Origin: Bacillus sp. F19
GTDB lineage: Bacteria > Bacillota > Bacilli > Bacillales > Bacillaceae
DNA length: 64,000 nt
Assembly: GCA_023823795.1 (NCBI GenBank)
Contig: CP085710.1
Location: 4,552,001 to 4,616,000 of the forward strand
Direction of reading: 5' to 3'
This document shows positions 57,532-64,000 of the stretch, piece after piece (the first letter of the stretch is position 1; every line of letters starts with the position of its first letter). Both the position numbers and the translations under genes were made by a program. The notes under the pieces are model-generated. The model saw only the letters and a program-made list of their open reading frames with translations. It made no database searches and was not told where the DNA came from.

Positions 57532-58508
57532 TTATGAACACCCTTTTCAATGATTCCCTGCACAAAGTGATGCAGCTTTTTCCCGTTTTTCAGGATGGTT
57601 TTCATTTCTTTTCTCTCCGCACGGCTGAGCTTTTGAATGGGAAGGTAATGTACATCATCGTAATCTTGGATTCTCTTTAAATTAAACATCCGAAACTGCA
57701 GCAGATTTGCAAAGCTGGTTTTATAGTCTCTCAGCTCATTCCGATAAAATTCGTCTTTGCTGAGTTCATCAATCCGGTCCAAAGTTGATGCGGCTAATAC
57801 TCCTTCTTTAATGGCAAGGATTCTTACCGCATTTACATACGGCAAAAACGCAGCCTGCTTTAAATTCAATGATCCCTGATAAGGGCCGCTGTTTTCAGTA
57901 AAGATTTGCCCAAGAGGACCAACAGAAGGCTTGAGGTGCATGATATTATCCATAAACCGTTTTAATAGTTTCGGAGACTTTTTCCGGCATTCATCAATGA
58001 CGTTTTTTAAATGGTCAATAAATGCTTCTTCTCCCTCTAAAACTCTTGCATCAACAAAAATCTGCAGATACCGCATTGACTCGAAGCTGACTTCATCCAT
58101 CCATTTTGACAGCTGTTTTTCAAAAGCTCCAAGCGATTTGCACCAGACAGGATTTGAGCTCATGACTTTTCCTTCGCAATAAGGATATCCTGCAATATGA
58201 AGACCTAAGGAAACTTCTTTTCCAAGTGCCAGAAAGTACTGATCTGCATCCGTACCGCTTTTTTCATAAACCATTCCATGATCCTGGTCACTGATGACCC
58301 CCTGTTCATATCTCCCTGCACTCCCCATGACAAACCATGTAAAGGGTGAAGGAGGAGTCCCCTTTTCCTCCTTCACCCTTTGCAGAGATACGTTAAAAAC
58401 CGCCCGCATGACTTGATCGTGAAATTGATTTAATGAGTGCGTATCAGATGTATATTTATTTATCTCTTCATCTTTCCATGCACGAATCGATTCGTAGCTT
58501 TCTCCCAT
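57528..58508 (-). CDS. DUF294-type nucleotidyltransferase-like protein
   Basis: 326 residues. GlnD-like nucleotidyltransferase core: WFVMGSAGRYEQGVISDQDHGMVYE (GS-x9-DxD pattern, about 55-80), then helices of the DUF294 C-terminal domain (MHLKPSVGPLGQIFTENSG, LNLKQAAFLPYVNAVRILA). Usually associated with CBS/cNMP domains; here those are absent. Its target is unknown. It is followed by the exonuclease gene, and it starts 27 bases after the CadC-AmtB chimera. Confidence 0.85.
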   Translation of the reverse strand: MGESYESIRAWKDEEINKYTSDTHSLNQFHDQVMRAVFNVSLQRVKEEKGTPPSPFTWFVMGSAGRYEQGVISDQDHGMVYEKSGTDADQYFLALGKEVSLGLHIAGYPYCEGKVMSSNPVWCKSLGAFEKQLSKWMDEVSFESMRYLQIFVDARVLEGEEAFIDHLKNVIDECRKKSPKLLKRFMDNIMHLKPSVGPLGQIFTENSGPYQGSLNLKQAAFLPYVNAVRILAIKEGVLAASTLDRIDELSKDEFYRNELRDYKTSFANLLQFRMFNLKRIQDYDDVHYLPIQKLSRAERKEMKTILKNGKKLHHFVQGIIEKGVHK

Positions 58509-58535
58509 TTACAGCACTTCCCTTTCGCTCCGGAA

Positions 58536-59096
58536 TTAAGAGCTGATCTTATCCTCTTTTGATAAGAATACTTCAGGATAGCCGTAACTTCCATGCTCAC
58601 TCATATCAAGCCCCATAATTTCTTCTTCTTCCGTTACACGAAGACCGCCCATCAGCTTTTTAGCGGCAAAGAGAATGATAAATGAAACGATAAAAGCATA
58701 AGCCCCGGATACGCCTGCACCCATAATCTGAACACCTAATTGTTCAATGCCTCCGCCATAGAATAATCCCGGCTTTCCAACTGTCGCTAGTTCAGGTGCT
58801 GCGAAAAATCCTGTTGAAATCGTACCCCAAACCCCTGCTGCGCCATGAATGGATAAGGCGTAGATTGGATCGTCTATTTTTCTCTTTTCGAAAATCGTCG
58901 CAGTCGTAGCCCCGACGATATTCGCCGCATCACAGACACAAAGCTCCTCTTCTTCTAAAAGCGCATAAGCAATTTTCAACCTTGTATCATCAGCGAGGGC
59001 TTTATAAATTTCCGCCACATTAGCCGTTTCCTGTCCTCGAAGCTTGTTCTTAACCCGTTCCACTTTTTCCGAATCCACACAAGTTATTTCACACAC
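58536..59096 (-). CDS. In-frame chimera of CadC-type repressor N-terminus and ammonium transporter C-terminus
   Basis: 186 residues, start GTG (59096). Residues 1-66 follow cadmium/lead repressor CadC (ArsR family): the metal-binding Cys pairs CEITC and ELCVCD and the helix IYKALADDTRLKIAYALL, up to ANIVGATTAT where the recognition helix should continue as ASHHLR. Instead it continues IFEKRKIDDPIYALSIHGAAGVWGTISTGFF and runs through three AmtB/NrgA membrane helices, ending with LRVTEEEEIMGLDMSEHGSYGYPE, the normal end of the Bacillus transporter. The join falls at a GAT/GCG-rich shared stretch. It lacks the HTH and most of the channel, so it is most likely a deletion product. Confidence 0.85.
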   Translation of the reverse strand: MCEITCVDSEKVERVKNKLRGQETANVAEIYKALADDTRLKIAYALLEEEELCVCDAANIVGATTATIFEKRKIDDPIYALSIHGAAGVWGTISTGFFAAPELATVGKPGLFYGGGIEQLGVQIMGAGVSGAYAFIVSFIILFAAKKLMGGLRVTEEEEIMGLDMSEHGSYGYPEVFLSKEDKISS

Positions 59097-59259
59097 ATCC
59101 TGCAGGCTTCACTTCATCACATCCTATTCATTCAAACGTTTGTTTGATTAAAGTATATGCACGATAATATGAACAGTTAAACAATTATTTGAATGTTTGT
59201 GTAAATAGATAATCTTCCCTATAATGATAACTACACAAGAAGTCAGAAGGAGACCCACG
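59097..59259. promoter_or_regulatory. Divergent regulatory region of the chimera and arsR
   Basis: Contains a CAAACGTTTG palindrome (about 59134-59143) and ArsR-like half-sites ATATGAACA (about 59168-59176) and TTGAATGTTTGTG (about 59189-59201). No full operator of the quality of the czcD one. Confidence 0.4.
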
Positions 59260-59580
59260 ATGAAAAAAGAAAAACAAGAAGCAGACACGTTTCATGATCT
59301 GGACGAAGAAACCCTCTTCATCTCTTCCCAGACCTTCAAGGCGCTGTCAGACCCAACACGGCTCCGCATATTAAACCTGCTCACTCAAGGTGAACGGTCC
59401 GTAAATGAAATTGCTGAAACATTATCTCTTCTCCAATCAACCGTATCCCACCAGCTAAGATTTCTAAAAAACCTCCGCCTCGTGAAATTCCGCCGCGAAG
59501 GAACAACCTTATTCTATTCACATGACGACGAACACGTTATCGGGCTTTTGAAGCAGATGATTGAGCATGCCAGGCACTGA
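59260..59580 (+). CDS. ArsR/SmtB-family metal regulator, CzrA-like
   Basis: 107 residues from the ATG at 59260 (AGAAGGAG upstream); the ORF extends 12 codons further upstream without a ribosome site. [49 protein letters not shown]; alpha-5 has [22 protein letters not shown], with the Asp/His...His/His pattern of the Zn/Co sensor CzrA. Presumed target: czcD, convergent downstream, which has a matching operator. Confidence 0.88.
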   Translation: MKKEKQEADTFHDLDEETLFISSQTFKALSDPTRLRILNLLTQGERSVNEIAETLSLLQSTVSHQLRFLKNLRLVKFRREGTTLFYSHDDEHVIGLLKQMIEHARH

Positions 59581-59811
59581 AACGAAATGCGGAACCGGCT
59601 GTTCTGGCCTAGGAGTTGGGCGGTAAAGCCTTCACAAGCAAAACTTGAAATTTGGGATCCTTAATGACACGAATCCGTTCAGCTTGATTTAAACTTTTAG
59701 CCAATTTATTAGCCGAAATTCAACTTTTTATAGTGGAATTTCCGTTTTTATTAGCTGATTTTGGACTTTATTTAGTCAAACCCAATTAAATAAAACAAAA
59801 CCAATCTGCAA
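59581..59811. repeat. Intergenic repeats between arsR and czcD
   Basis: GGAACCGGCTGTTCTGGCCT and AGGAGTTGGGCGG (59586-59622) resemble the right arm of the 48141-48248 repeat. From 59697 to 59785 there is an array of degenerate units: TTTAGCCAATTT, TTAGCCGAAATTCAAC, ATAGTGGAATTTCC, TTAGCTGATTTTGGAC, TTTAGTCAAACC. No gene. Confidence 0.55.
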
Positions 59812-59839
59812 AAAAAAGAGACACGACCGTGTCTCTTTT
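59812..59839. terminator. Bidirectional terminator
   Basis: AAAAGAGACAC/GTGTCTCTTTT around GACC, just after czcD. Confidence 0.8.
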
Positions 59840-60760
59840 CTAATTACAGTGATCATCCCCGCAGCAAGTTGAATCCTTCCTATCAATCTGAATCGTTGTG
59901 TGGTGCAGTCCAAATTGATCATGCAAAATACGGTTTGCTTTTTTCAATAAGTCCTGCTGATTCTCCCCGCTCTCTACTATTAAATGACAGCTTAGCGCCG
60001 GAAAATCTGATGTTATCGACCACACATGCAAATCATGGACGCCGCACACTTCTTCTATTGTTAGAAGAGCAGCCCGAATTTCGTCCGTTTTCAGATTTCC
60101 AGGTACACCTTCCATTAAAATATGAAAAGACTCCTTCGTCACTCGGAATCCGCTGATAATAATCAACACGGCAACAATAATGCTTGCAATCGGATCTGCA
60201 AGGCCAAAGCCAAAAAACATAATGAGAAGCGCCGCGATAATCGCGCCCACCGAACCAAGCATATCACCTATAACATGCAGAAAAGCACTTTTTACATTCA
60301 GATTCTCATCTTTATCTCCGCGCATCAGGATAAAAGCAGCAGCAATATTCACAATCAGACCTATACTGGAAATCAAGAGCATACCAGAACTGATGACCTC
60401 AGGCGGATCGATAAACCGCTGATACGCTTCCCAGAAAATATAGACTGAAATCACAATTAAGGAGAGGCCGTTAATAAAGGCAGCCAAAATCTCAAACCTT
60501 TTATAGCCGAACGTTTTAGATGCTGAAGCTCCTCTTGCTCCAAAAGTCAGAGCTAGAAAGCTTAACCCTAATGCAGCTGCGTCACTGAGCATATGTCCTG
60601 CATCAGACAGCAGCGCCAGACTATTCGTCAGCAAACCCCCGATCACTTCTACAACCATAAATAGAGTGATAATTAAAAATGCCAGAAGGAGTGCTTTTTT
60701 ATTGCTTGTATGATGATGATGATGTCCCTCATGACCTTGATGATTATGCGAGTGTCCCAT
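59840..60760 (-). CDS. czcD: Cation diffusion facilitator, zinc/cobalt/cadmium exporter
   Basis: 306 residues from the ATG at 60760, preceded by GGGGAG; a 7-codon ORF extension is upstream. His-rich N-terminus (GHSHNHQGHEGHHHHHTS), six membrane helices with the metal-site HxxxD-type pattern in LLSDAGHMLSDAAALGLS and FLHVIGDMLGSVGAII, and a cytosolic C-terminal domain (HDLHVWSITSDFPALSCHLIVE) ending CCGDDHCN. Exports divalent metal in exchange for protons/K+. CzrA-type operator directly upstream. Confidence 0.92.
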   Translation of the reverse strand: MGHSHNHQGHEGHHHHHTSNKKALLLAFLIITLFMVVEVIGGLLTNSLALLSDAGHMLSDAAALGLSFLALTFGARGASASKTFGYKRFEILAAFINGLSLIVISVYIFWEAYQRFIDPPEVISSGMLLISSIGLIVNIAAAFILMRGDKDENLNVKSAFLHVIGDMLGSVGAIIAALLIMFFGFGLADPIASIIVAVLIIISGFRVTKESFHILMEGVPGNLKTDEIRAALLTIEEVCGVHDLHVWSITSDFPALSCHLIVESGENQQDLLKKANRILHDQFGLHHTTIQIDRKDSTCCGDDHCN

Positions 60761-60781
60761 TTTAATCTCCCCGATCCTCAT

Positions 60782-60803
60782 TATATGAGTATGTGTTCAT
60801 ATA
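60782..60803 (-). promoter_or_regulatory. CzrA/ArsR-type operator of czcD
   Basis: Reverse strand TATATGAACA, two bases, TACTCATATA: a 22-base imperfect inverted repeat of the ATATGAA-N-TTCATAT class used by CzrA and other ArsR-family Zn sensors. Confidence 0.75.
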
Positions 60804-60955
60804 TTAATTATTTCAAATTATTTCAAGATTTGCAAGCTATATTTATAATTCACATACCCTATTTTTTTCATTAATAAAGTTAGGAGAAGGGATTTTACCA
60901 TTTAAGTCCGAATTTATAATATTGAATTATTCAAACTATTTTATAGACTATTTAT

Positions 60956-60970
60956 TTATAATAATTATAA
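60956..60970 (+). promoter_or_regulatory. PerR box of katA
   Basis: TTATAATAATTATAA, an exact match to the PerR/Fur-family peroxide regulon consensus. It lies 8 bases upstream of the -35 box. Confidence 0.9.
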
Positions 60971-60977
60971 AATAGTA

Positions 60978-61005
60978 TTGATTTTTTACTGATAGATGTT
61001 ATCAT
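60978..61005 (+). promoter_or_regulatory. Promoter of katA
   Basis: TTGATT (60978-60983), 16 bases, extended -10 TGTTATCAT (TATCAT 61000-61005). Confidence 0.65.
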
Positions 61006-61049
61006 TGTAAATAGGTTAAATAATATGAAACTATGAGGTGATTCGATTT

Positions 61050-62507
61050 ATGAGTAATGAGAGAAAAAATCTTACTACTAGTTGGGGTGCGCCTGTCGGG
61101 GACAACCAGAATTCAATAACAGCAGGTTCTCGCGGTCCAACGTTAATTCAGGATGTCCACCTTCTAGAGAAGCTTGCACATTTTAACAGAGAACGTGTGC
61201 CTGAGCGCGTCGTTCATGCAAAAGGTGCAGGAGCACATGGCTATTTTGAAGTAACAAATGATGTAACAAAATATACAAAAGCAAACTTCTTATCAAAAGT
61301 TGGTAAACGTACACCTATGTTCGTCCGTTTCTCAACTGTAGCCGGCGAAAACGGTTCAGCTGATACAGTGCGCGACCCGCGCGGATTTGCTTTGAAATTC
61401 TATACTGAAGAAGGAAACTATGACTTGGTCGGAAACAACACGCCTGTTTTCTTCATTCGCGATGCGATTAAATTCCCGGATTTCATCCATACACAAAAGC
61501 GTCATCCGCAAACACATCTTAAAAACCCAGATGCAGTTTGGGATTTCTGGTCTCTTTCACCAGAATCTCTTCATCAGGTAACGATTTTGATGTCTGACCG
61601 CGGGATTCCTGCAACGTTCCGTCATATGCATGGCTTCGGAAGTCATACATTTAAATGGACAAATGCTGAAGGCGACGGCGTCTGGATCAAATATCATTTC
61701 AAAACAGAACAGGGCATTCAAAACCTCGCTCCGGAACTTGCAGCTAAAATTGCTGGAGAAAATCCGGACTACCATACTGAGGACCTATTTAATGCAATTG
61801 AGAAAGGCGATTTCCCTGCATGGAAAATGTATGTACAAATCATGCCTTTAGAAGATGCAGACACATATCGCTTCGATCCATTCGATGTTACAAAAGTTTG
61901 GTCTCAAAAAGACTATCCGTTAATTGAGGTTGGACGCATGGTTCTCAACCGTAATCCTGAAAACTACTTTGCAGAAGTTGAGCAGGCTACATTCTCACCC
62001 GGAACACTTGTCCCTGGAATCGATGTATCTCCGGACAAGATGCTTCAAGGCCGTTTATTTGCCTACCATGATGCAGCCCGTTACCGCGTAGGTGCGAACC
62101 ATCAGGCACTGCCGATTAACCGTCCTAAAAATGAAGTAAACAATCACCAGCGTGACGGTCAAATGCGCTTTGACAACAACGGCGGCAGCTCTGTCTACTA
62201 CGAGCCAAACAGCTGCGGCGGACCAGCAGAATCAGCTGAAAACAAGCAGGCTGCTTTCCCTGTTCAAGGCATTGCAGACAGCGTCTCTTACGATCATAAC
62301 GATCACTACACTCAGCCTGGAGATCTCTATCGTCTCCAAAGTGAAGAAGAGCGCGCACGCCTTGTTCAAAACTACATTGAATCAATGGCTCCCGTCACAA
62401 AAGAAGAAATCAAACTGCGTCAAATCACGCATCTTTATAAAGCTGATCCGGAATTCGGACAGCGTGTAGCTCAGGGACTTGGACTTCAGGTTCCGCAGCA
62501 GGTTTAA
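61050..62507 (+). CDS. katA: Vegetative catalase
   Basis: Haem catalase, 485 residues from the ATG at 61050 with GAGGTG upstream (a GTG four codons earlier is less likely). Active-site His in [46 protein letters not shown] split across the conserved distal region, Asn in [11 protein letters not shown], and the haem-ligand Tyr in [17 protein letters not shown]. Small-subunit clade 3 type. PerR box and promoter indicate peroxide induction. Confidence 0.96.
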   Translation: MSNERKNLTTSWGAPVGDNQNSITAGSRGPTLIQDVHLLEKLAHFNRERVPERVVHAKGAGAHGYFEVTNDVTKYTKANFLSKVGKRTPMFVRFSTVAGENGSADTVRDPRGFALKFYTEEGNYDLVGNNTPVFFIRDAIKFPDFIHTQKRHPQTHLKNPDAVWDFWSLSPESLHQVTILMSDRGIPATFRHMHGFGSHTFKWTNAEGDGVWIKYHFKTEQGIQNLAPELAAKIAGENPDYHTEDLFNAIEKGDFPAWKMYVQIMPLEDADTYRFDPFDVTKVWSQKDYPLIEVGRMVLNRNPENYFAEVEQATFSPGTLVPGIDVSPDKMLQGRLFAYHDAARYRVGANHQALPINRPKNEVNNHQRDGQMRFDNNGGSSVYYEPNSCGGPAESAENKQAAFPVQGIADSVSYDHNDHYTQPGDLYRLQSEEERARLVQNYIESMAPVTKEEIKLRQITHLYKADPEFGQRVAQGLGLQVPQQV

Positions 62508-62526
62508 GTAAATTGAAGTAAAAGCT

Positions 62527-63552
62527 TTACAATTCGTTCTCAATTTTATTCTCATTTTGCATCCGCTTTGTTGGCGGGTGCTTTTTTTTCATTGATTTAA
62601 GGTTGTAGGAACGATTTCTTGTCTCACCGGTAACAGGTAAATTCAAAGATATTAGGAGTTTGCTGGCTATATGAATATATGATAGATTGAGGAAATTTCG
62701 TAGCTCTTTGTTTGTAATACTTTGACTAATAAGCAGGTTATAGTCACTTAAAGATTCAATATGAGCATCTTTTGAAAAAAAAGAGCACTCCCGGCATATC
62801 CATCTTCCCCTGCCTCTCCGCATAAGCGAAGCTGAACATGCCGGGCAAAAGACACCCTTAACAAGCTCCTTCTGACTGATTGTGAACTGCTGAAGAATAT
62901 TTACATCTGCTGGACAATGCTCTTTTACAATCCTTCTTGAAAGCTTCTGAATGAGTTTAGAAGTATACATTTCTTTCTGATGAATTTTTCGAAGTGTCTC
63001 GGTTTGCGCTGGAAGTTTTGCATTCAAAATCACTGTTTCAAAGATATGCTGATTGTCCGGCAAAGTTCTGAGGATGGCACGCGGGCTTGTAAAGATGACA
63101 AGCGGTTCAACAGGGATAAACGGAAATTTATTCAGCTGAAGCCATTTAGTAAATTGAAAGCATTGTCTCTCAACCTGAAGAATTGGTTCAGGAAATGCTT
63201 CTTCTTTCTCATCTAGAGTTCTAATAAGCTGATGAAAATGAGAGTCAAAGAAAATTTTCCCTGCAATATTTTTCACTTCCAGAACGAGAATAAACCATTT
63301 TGACAGGATAAGAGTGTCAATCTGAAAATAGTGTGTTCCATCAAAAATTCTAATATCGTGAAATATGAAGTAGTCTTCTTCAGCAAGAAAACTAAGCGGA
63401 TAATCAATACTTAGCTCTCCCCTATAACCTGCCATTCTTTTTGCTAAAACTTCTTTAATATGGGTTCTTTTATGATCATCAGGAGGCAGTCTTCTTAACA
63501 ATGCTTCAAGTTTATGAATATAAACTGGGGTTGAGTGAGATTTAACGATCAT
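62527..63552 (-). CDS. NERD-domain protein with zinc ribbon
   Basis: 341 residues. Nuclease-related NERD domain (about 40-165): GELSIDYPL, FHDIRIFDGTHYFQIDTLILSKWFILVLEVKNIAGKIF, with the restriction-like D...ExK residues. A four-Cys zinc ribbon follows (CPACSASLMRRGRGRWICREC, about 237-257), then a helical tail. The family is thought to act on nucleic acid; the role is unproven. Convergent with katA: the katA terminator lies inside its 3' coding end. Confidence 0.85.
   Translation of the reverse strand: MIVKSHSTPVYIHKLEALLRRLPPDDHKRTHIKEVLAKRMAGYRGELSIDYPLSFLAEEDYFIFHDIRIFDGTHYFQIDTLILSKWFILVLEVKNIAGKIFFDSHFHQLIRTLDEKEEAFPEPILQVERQCFQFTKWLQLNKFPFIPVEPLVIFTSPRAILRTLPDNQHIFETVILNAKLPAQTETLRKIHQKEMYTSKLIQKLSRRIVKEHCPADVNILQQFTISQKELVKGVFCPACSASLMRRGRGRWICRECSFFSKDAHIESLSDYNLLISQSITNKELRNFLNLSYIHIASKLLISLNLPVTGETRNRSYNLKSMKKKHPPTKRMQNENKIENEL
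62559..62590 (+). terminator. Terminator of katA
   Basis: GCATCCGC/GCGGGTGC stem followed by TTTTTTTT, inside the last codons of the convergent NERD gene. Confidence 0.85.
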
Positions 63553-64000
63553 TTCATCTCCCCTTATAGATTAGGATGATGTAATTGTACTGTATCTTTA
63601 AATCGTTGTAACCGCTGAATATTTGAGTTTTCATGGAAGAAAAACTGTTTTTCGCTGCATAAAATATAAAATTATCCAAGCTAATTGAAAGATATTTCCT
63701 TATAAAAGAGTATTTTAGCAGGTAATTAAAAAGGTACGGCATACTTAAAAATTTGCAAGTTTCAAAATGATAATATAAATTCGATTAGTTCATTAAACAT
63801 TTAGCTGAAATCCGAATTTTTTTAGCCGAAAATGAAGAATTTCTAGCCGATTTCGGGATTTTTTTAGCCAAGACGAAAATAACACGTTTCAGCTAATGAC
63901 TGTATCTAGCCAACATTTCTATTTTCTATCTGATACTTCTTTATTTTAGCTGAAGTCACCCTTTTATATCTAAATCCACGATACATAAAAACAGCCGCTC
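63553..64000 (+). repeat. Intergenic region with a third TTTAGCCGAA-type array
   Basis: From about 63795 to 63960: TTTAGCTGAAATCCG, TTTAGCCGAAAATGAAG, CTAGCCGATTTCGGG, TTTAGCCAAGACG, CAGCTAATGACTG, CTAGCCAACATTTC, TTTAGCTGAAGTCACC; spacing about 20-24 bases. 63553-63790 shows nothing beyond an AT-rich promoter region for the NERD gene. Confidence 0.6.

Overview
The window looks like a chromosomal segment of a Bacillaceae bacterium (inference: a Bacillus or Metabacillus-type Firmicute). The reasons are a HutP-controlled hutPHUIG operon, the CssRS/HtrB secretion-stress locus, a TPP riboswitch in front of thiC, CcpA (cre), PerR, CzrA and Pho-type operators, sigma-A promoters with AGGAGG-like ribosome sites, and frequent TTG/GTG starts. 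I saw no rRNA, tRNA, CRISPR array or prophage.

Layout. 1-1.6 kb: the 5' part of a lipoprotein solute-binding gene, a methionyl-tRNA synthetase remnant and a VOC-family gene. 1.9-6.2 kb: an AT-rich stretch of small, mostly unknown genes (PrmC-like methyltransferase, YkgJ-type Cys cluster protein, DUF3885-like protein) separated by short degenerate repeats, plus a candidate small RNA at about 3911-4035. 6.4-7.8 kb: a cre-controlled citrate transporter broken by a frameshift. 8-14 kb: the complete histidine-degradation operon hutP-hutH-hutU-hutI-hutG with its attenuator. 14-16 kb: a truncated LytS-like membrane fragment and a MurE paralogue without the usual DNPR motif. 16.3-21.3 kb: htrB and cssRS, with an IS150-type element inserted in the loop of the cssS terminator. 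21.3-23.8 kb: Nudix, HAD and DeoR genes. 23.9-28.3 kb: a decaying phosphate cassette in which a Pho-box promoter drives a Tat-exported phosphoesterase and tatA; tatC is a pseudogene cut by an IS remnant, and two phosphonate-type permease genes are remnants.

28.5-43.2 kb: fumC, an HAD pseudogene, a PAS sensor kinase, TPP-riboswitch thiC, an NADH oxidase behind three Rex/Fnr-like palindromes and a 10-bp tandem repeat, an orphan OppB/OppC-type permease pair, corA, a two-gene ABC exporter and a lysozyme-like protein. 43.4-45.5 kb: a GNAT gene and a degenerate IS1182-type element whose 19-bp target duplication is the terminator hairpin itself. 45.7-51.9 kb: a divergent gluconate locus (RpiR-type regulator and gntP to the right; 6-phosphogluconate dehydrogenase, gntK and a phosphofructokinase-like protein lacking catalytic motifs to the left).

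52-64 kb: a MarR-MFS pair with two operator palindromes, a YeiH-type membrane protein, a TlpA thioredoxin, a lipid-kinase remnant, an exonuclease/nucleotidyltransferase pair, an in-frame CadC-AmtB chimera, an ArsR regulator and czcD with a CzrA-type operator, PerR-boxed katA, and a NERD-domain protein. Carbon and nitrogen catabolism (histidine, citrate, gluconate), envelope stress, and metal and peroxide defence dominate. Pseudogenes are unusually frequent: metRS, citM, tatC, two phnE, an HAD gene, a lipid kinase, both transposases and the AmtB chimera. This is consistent with an actively eroding genome or with some sequencing error.
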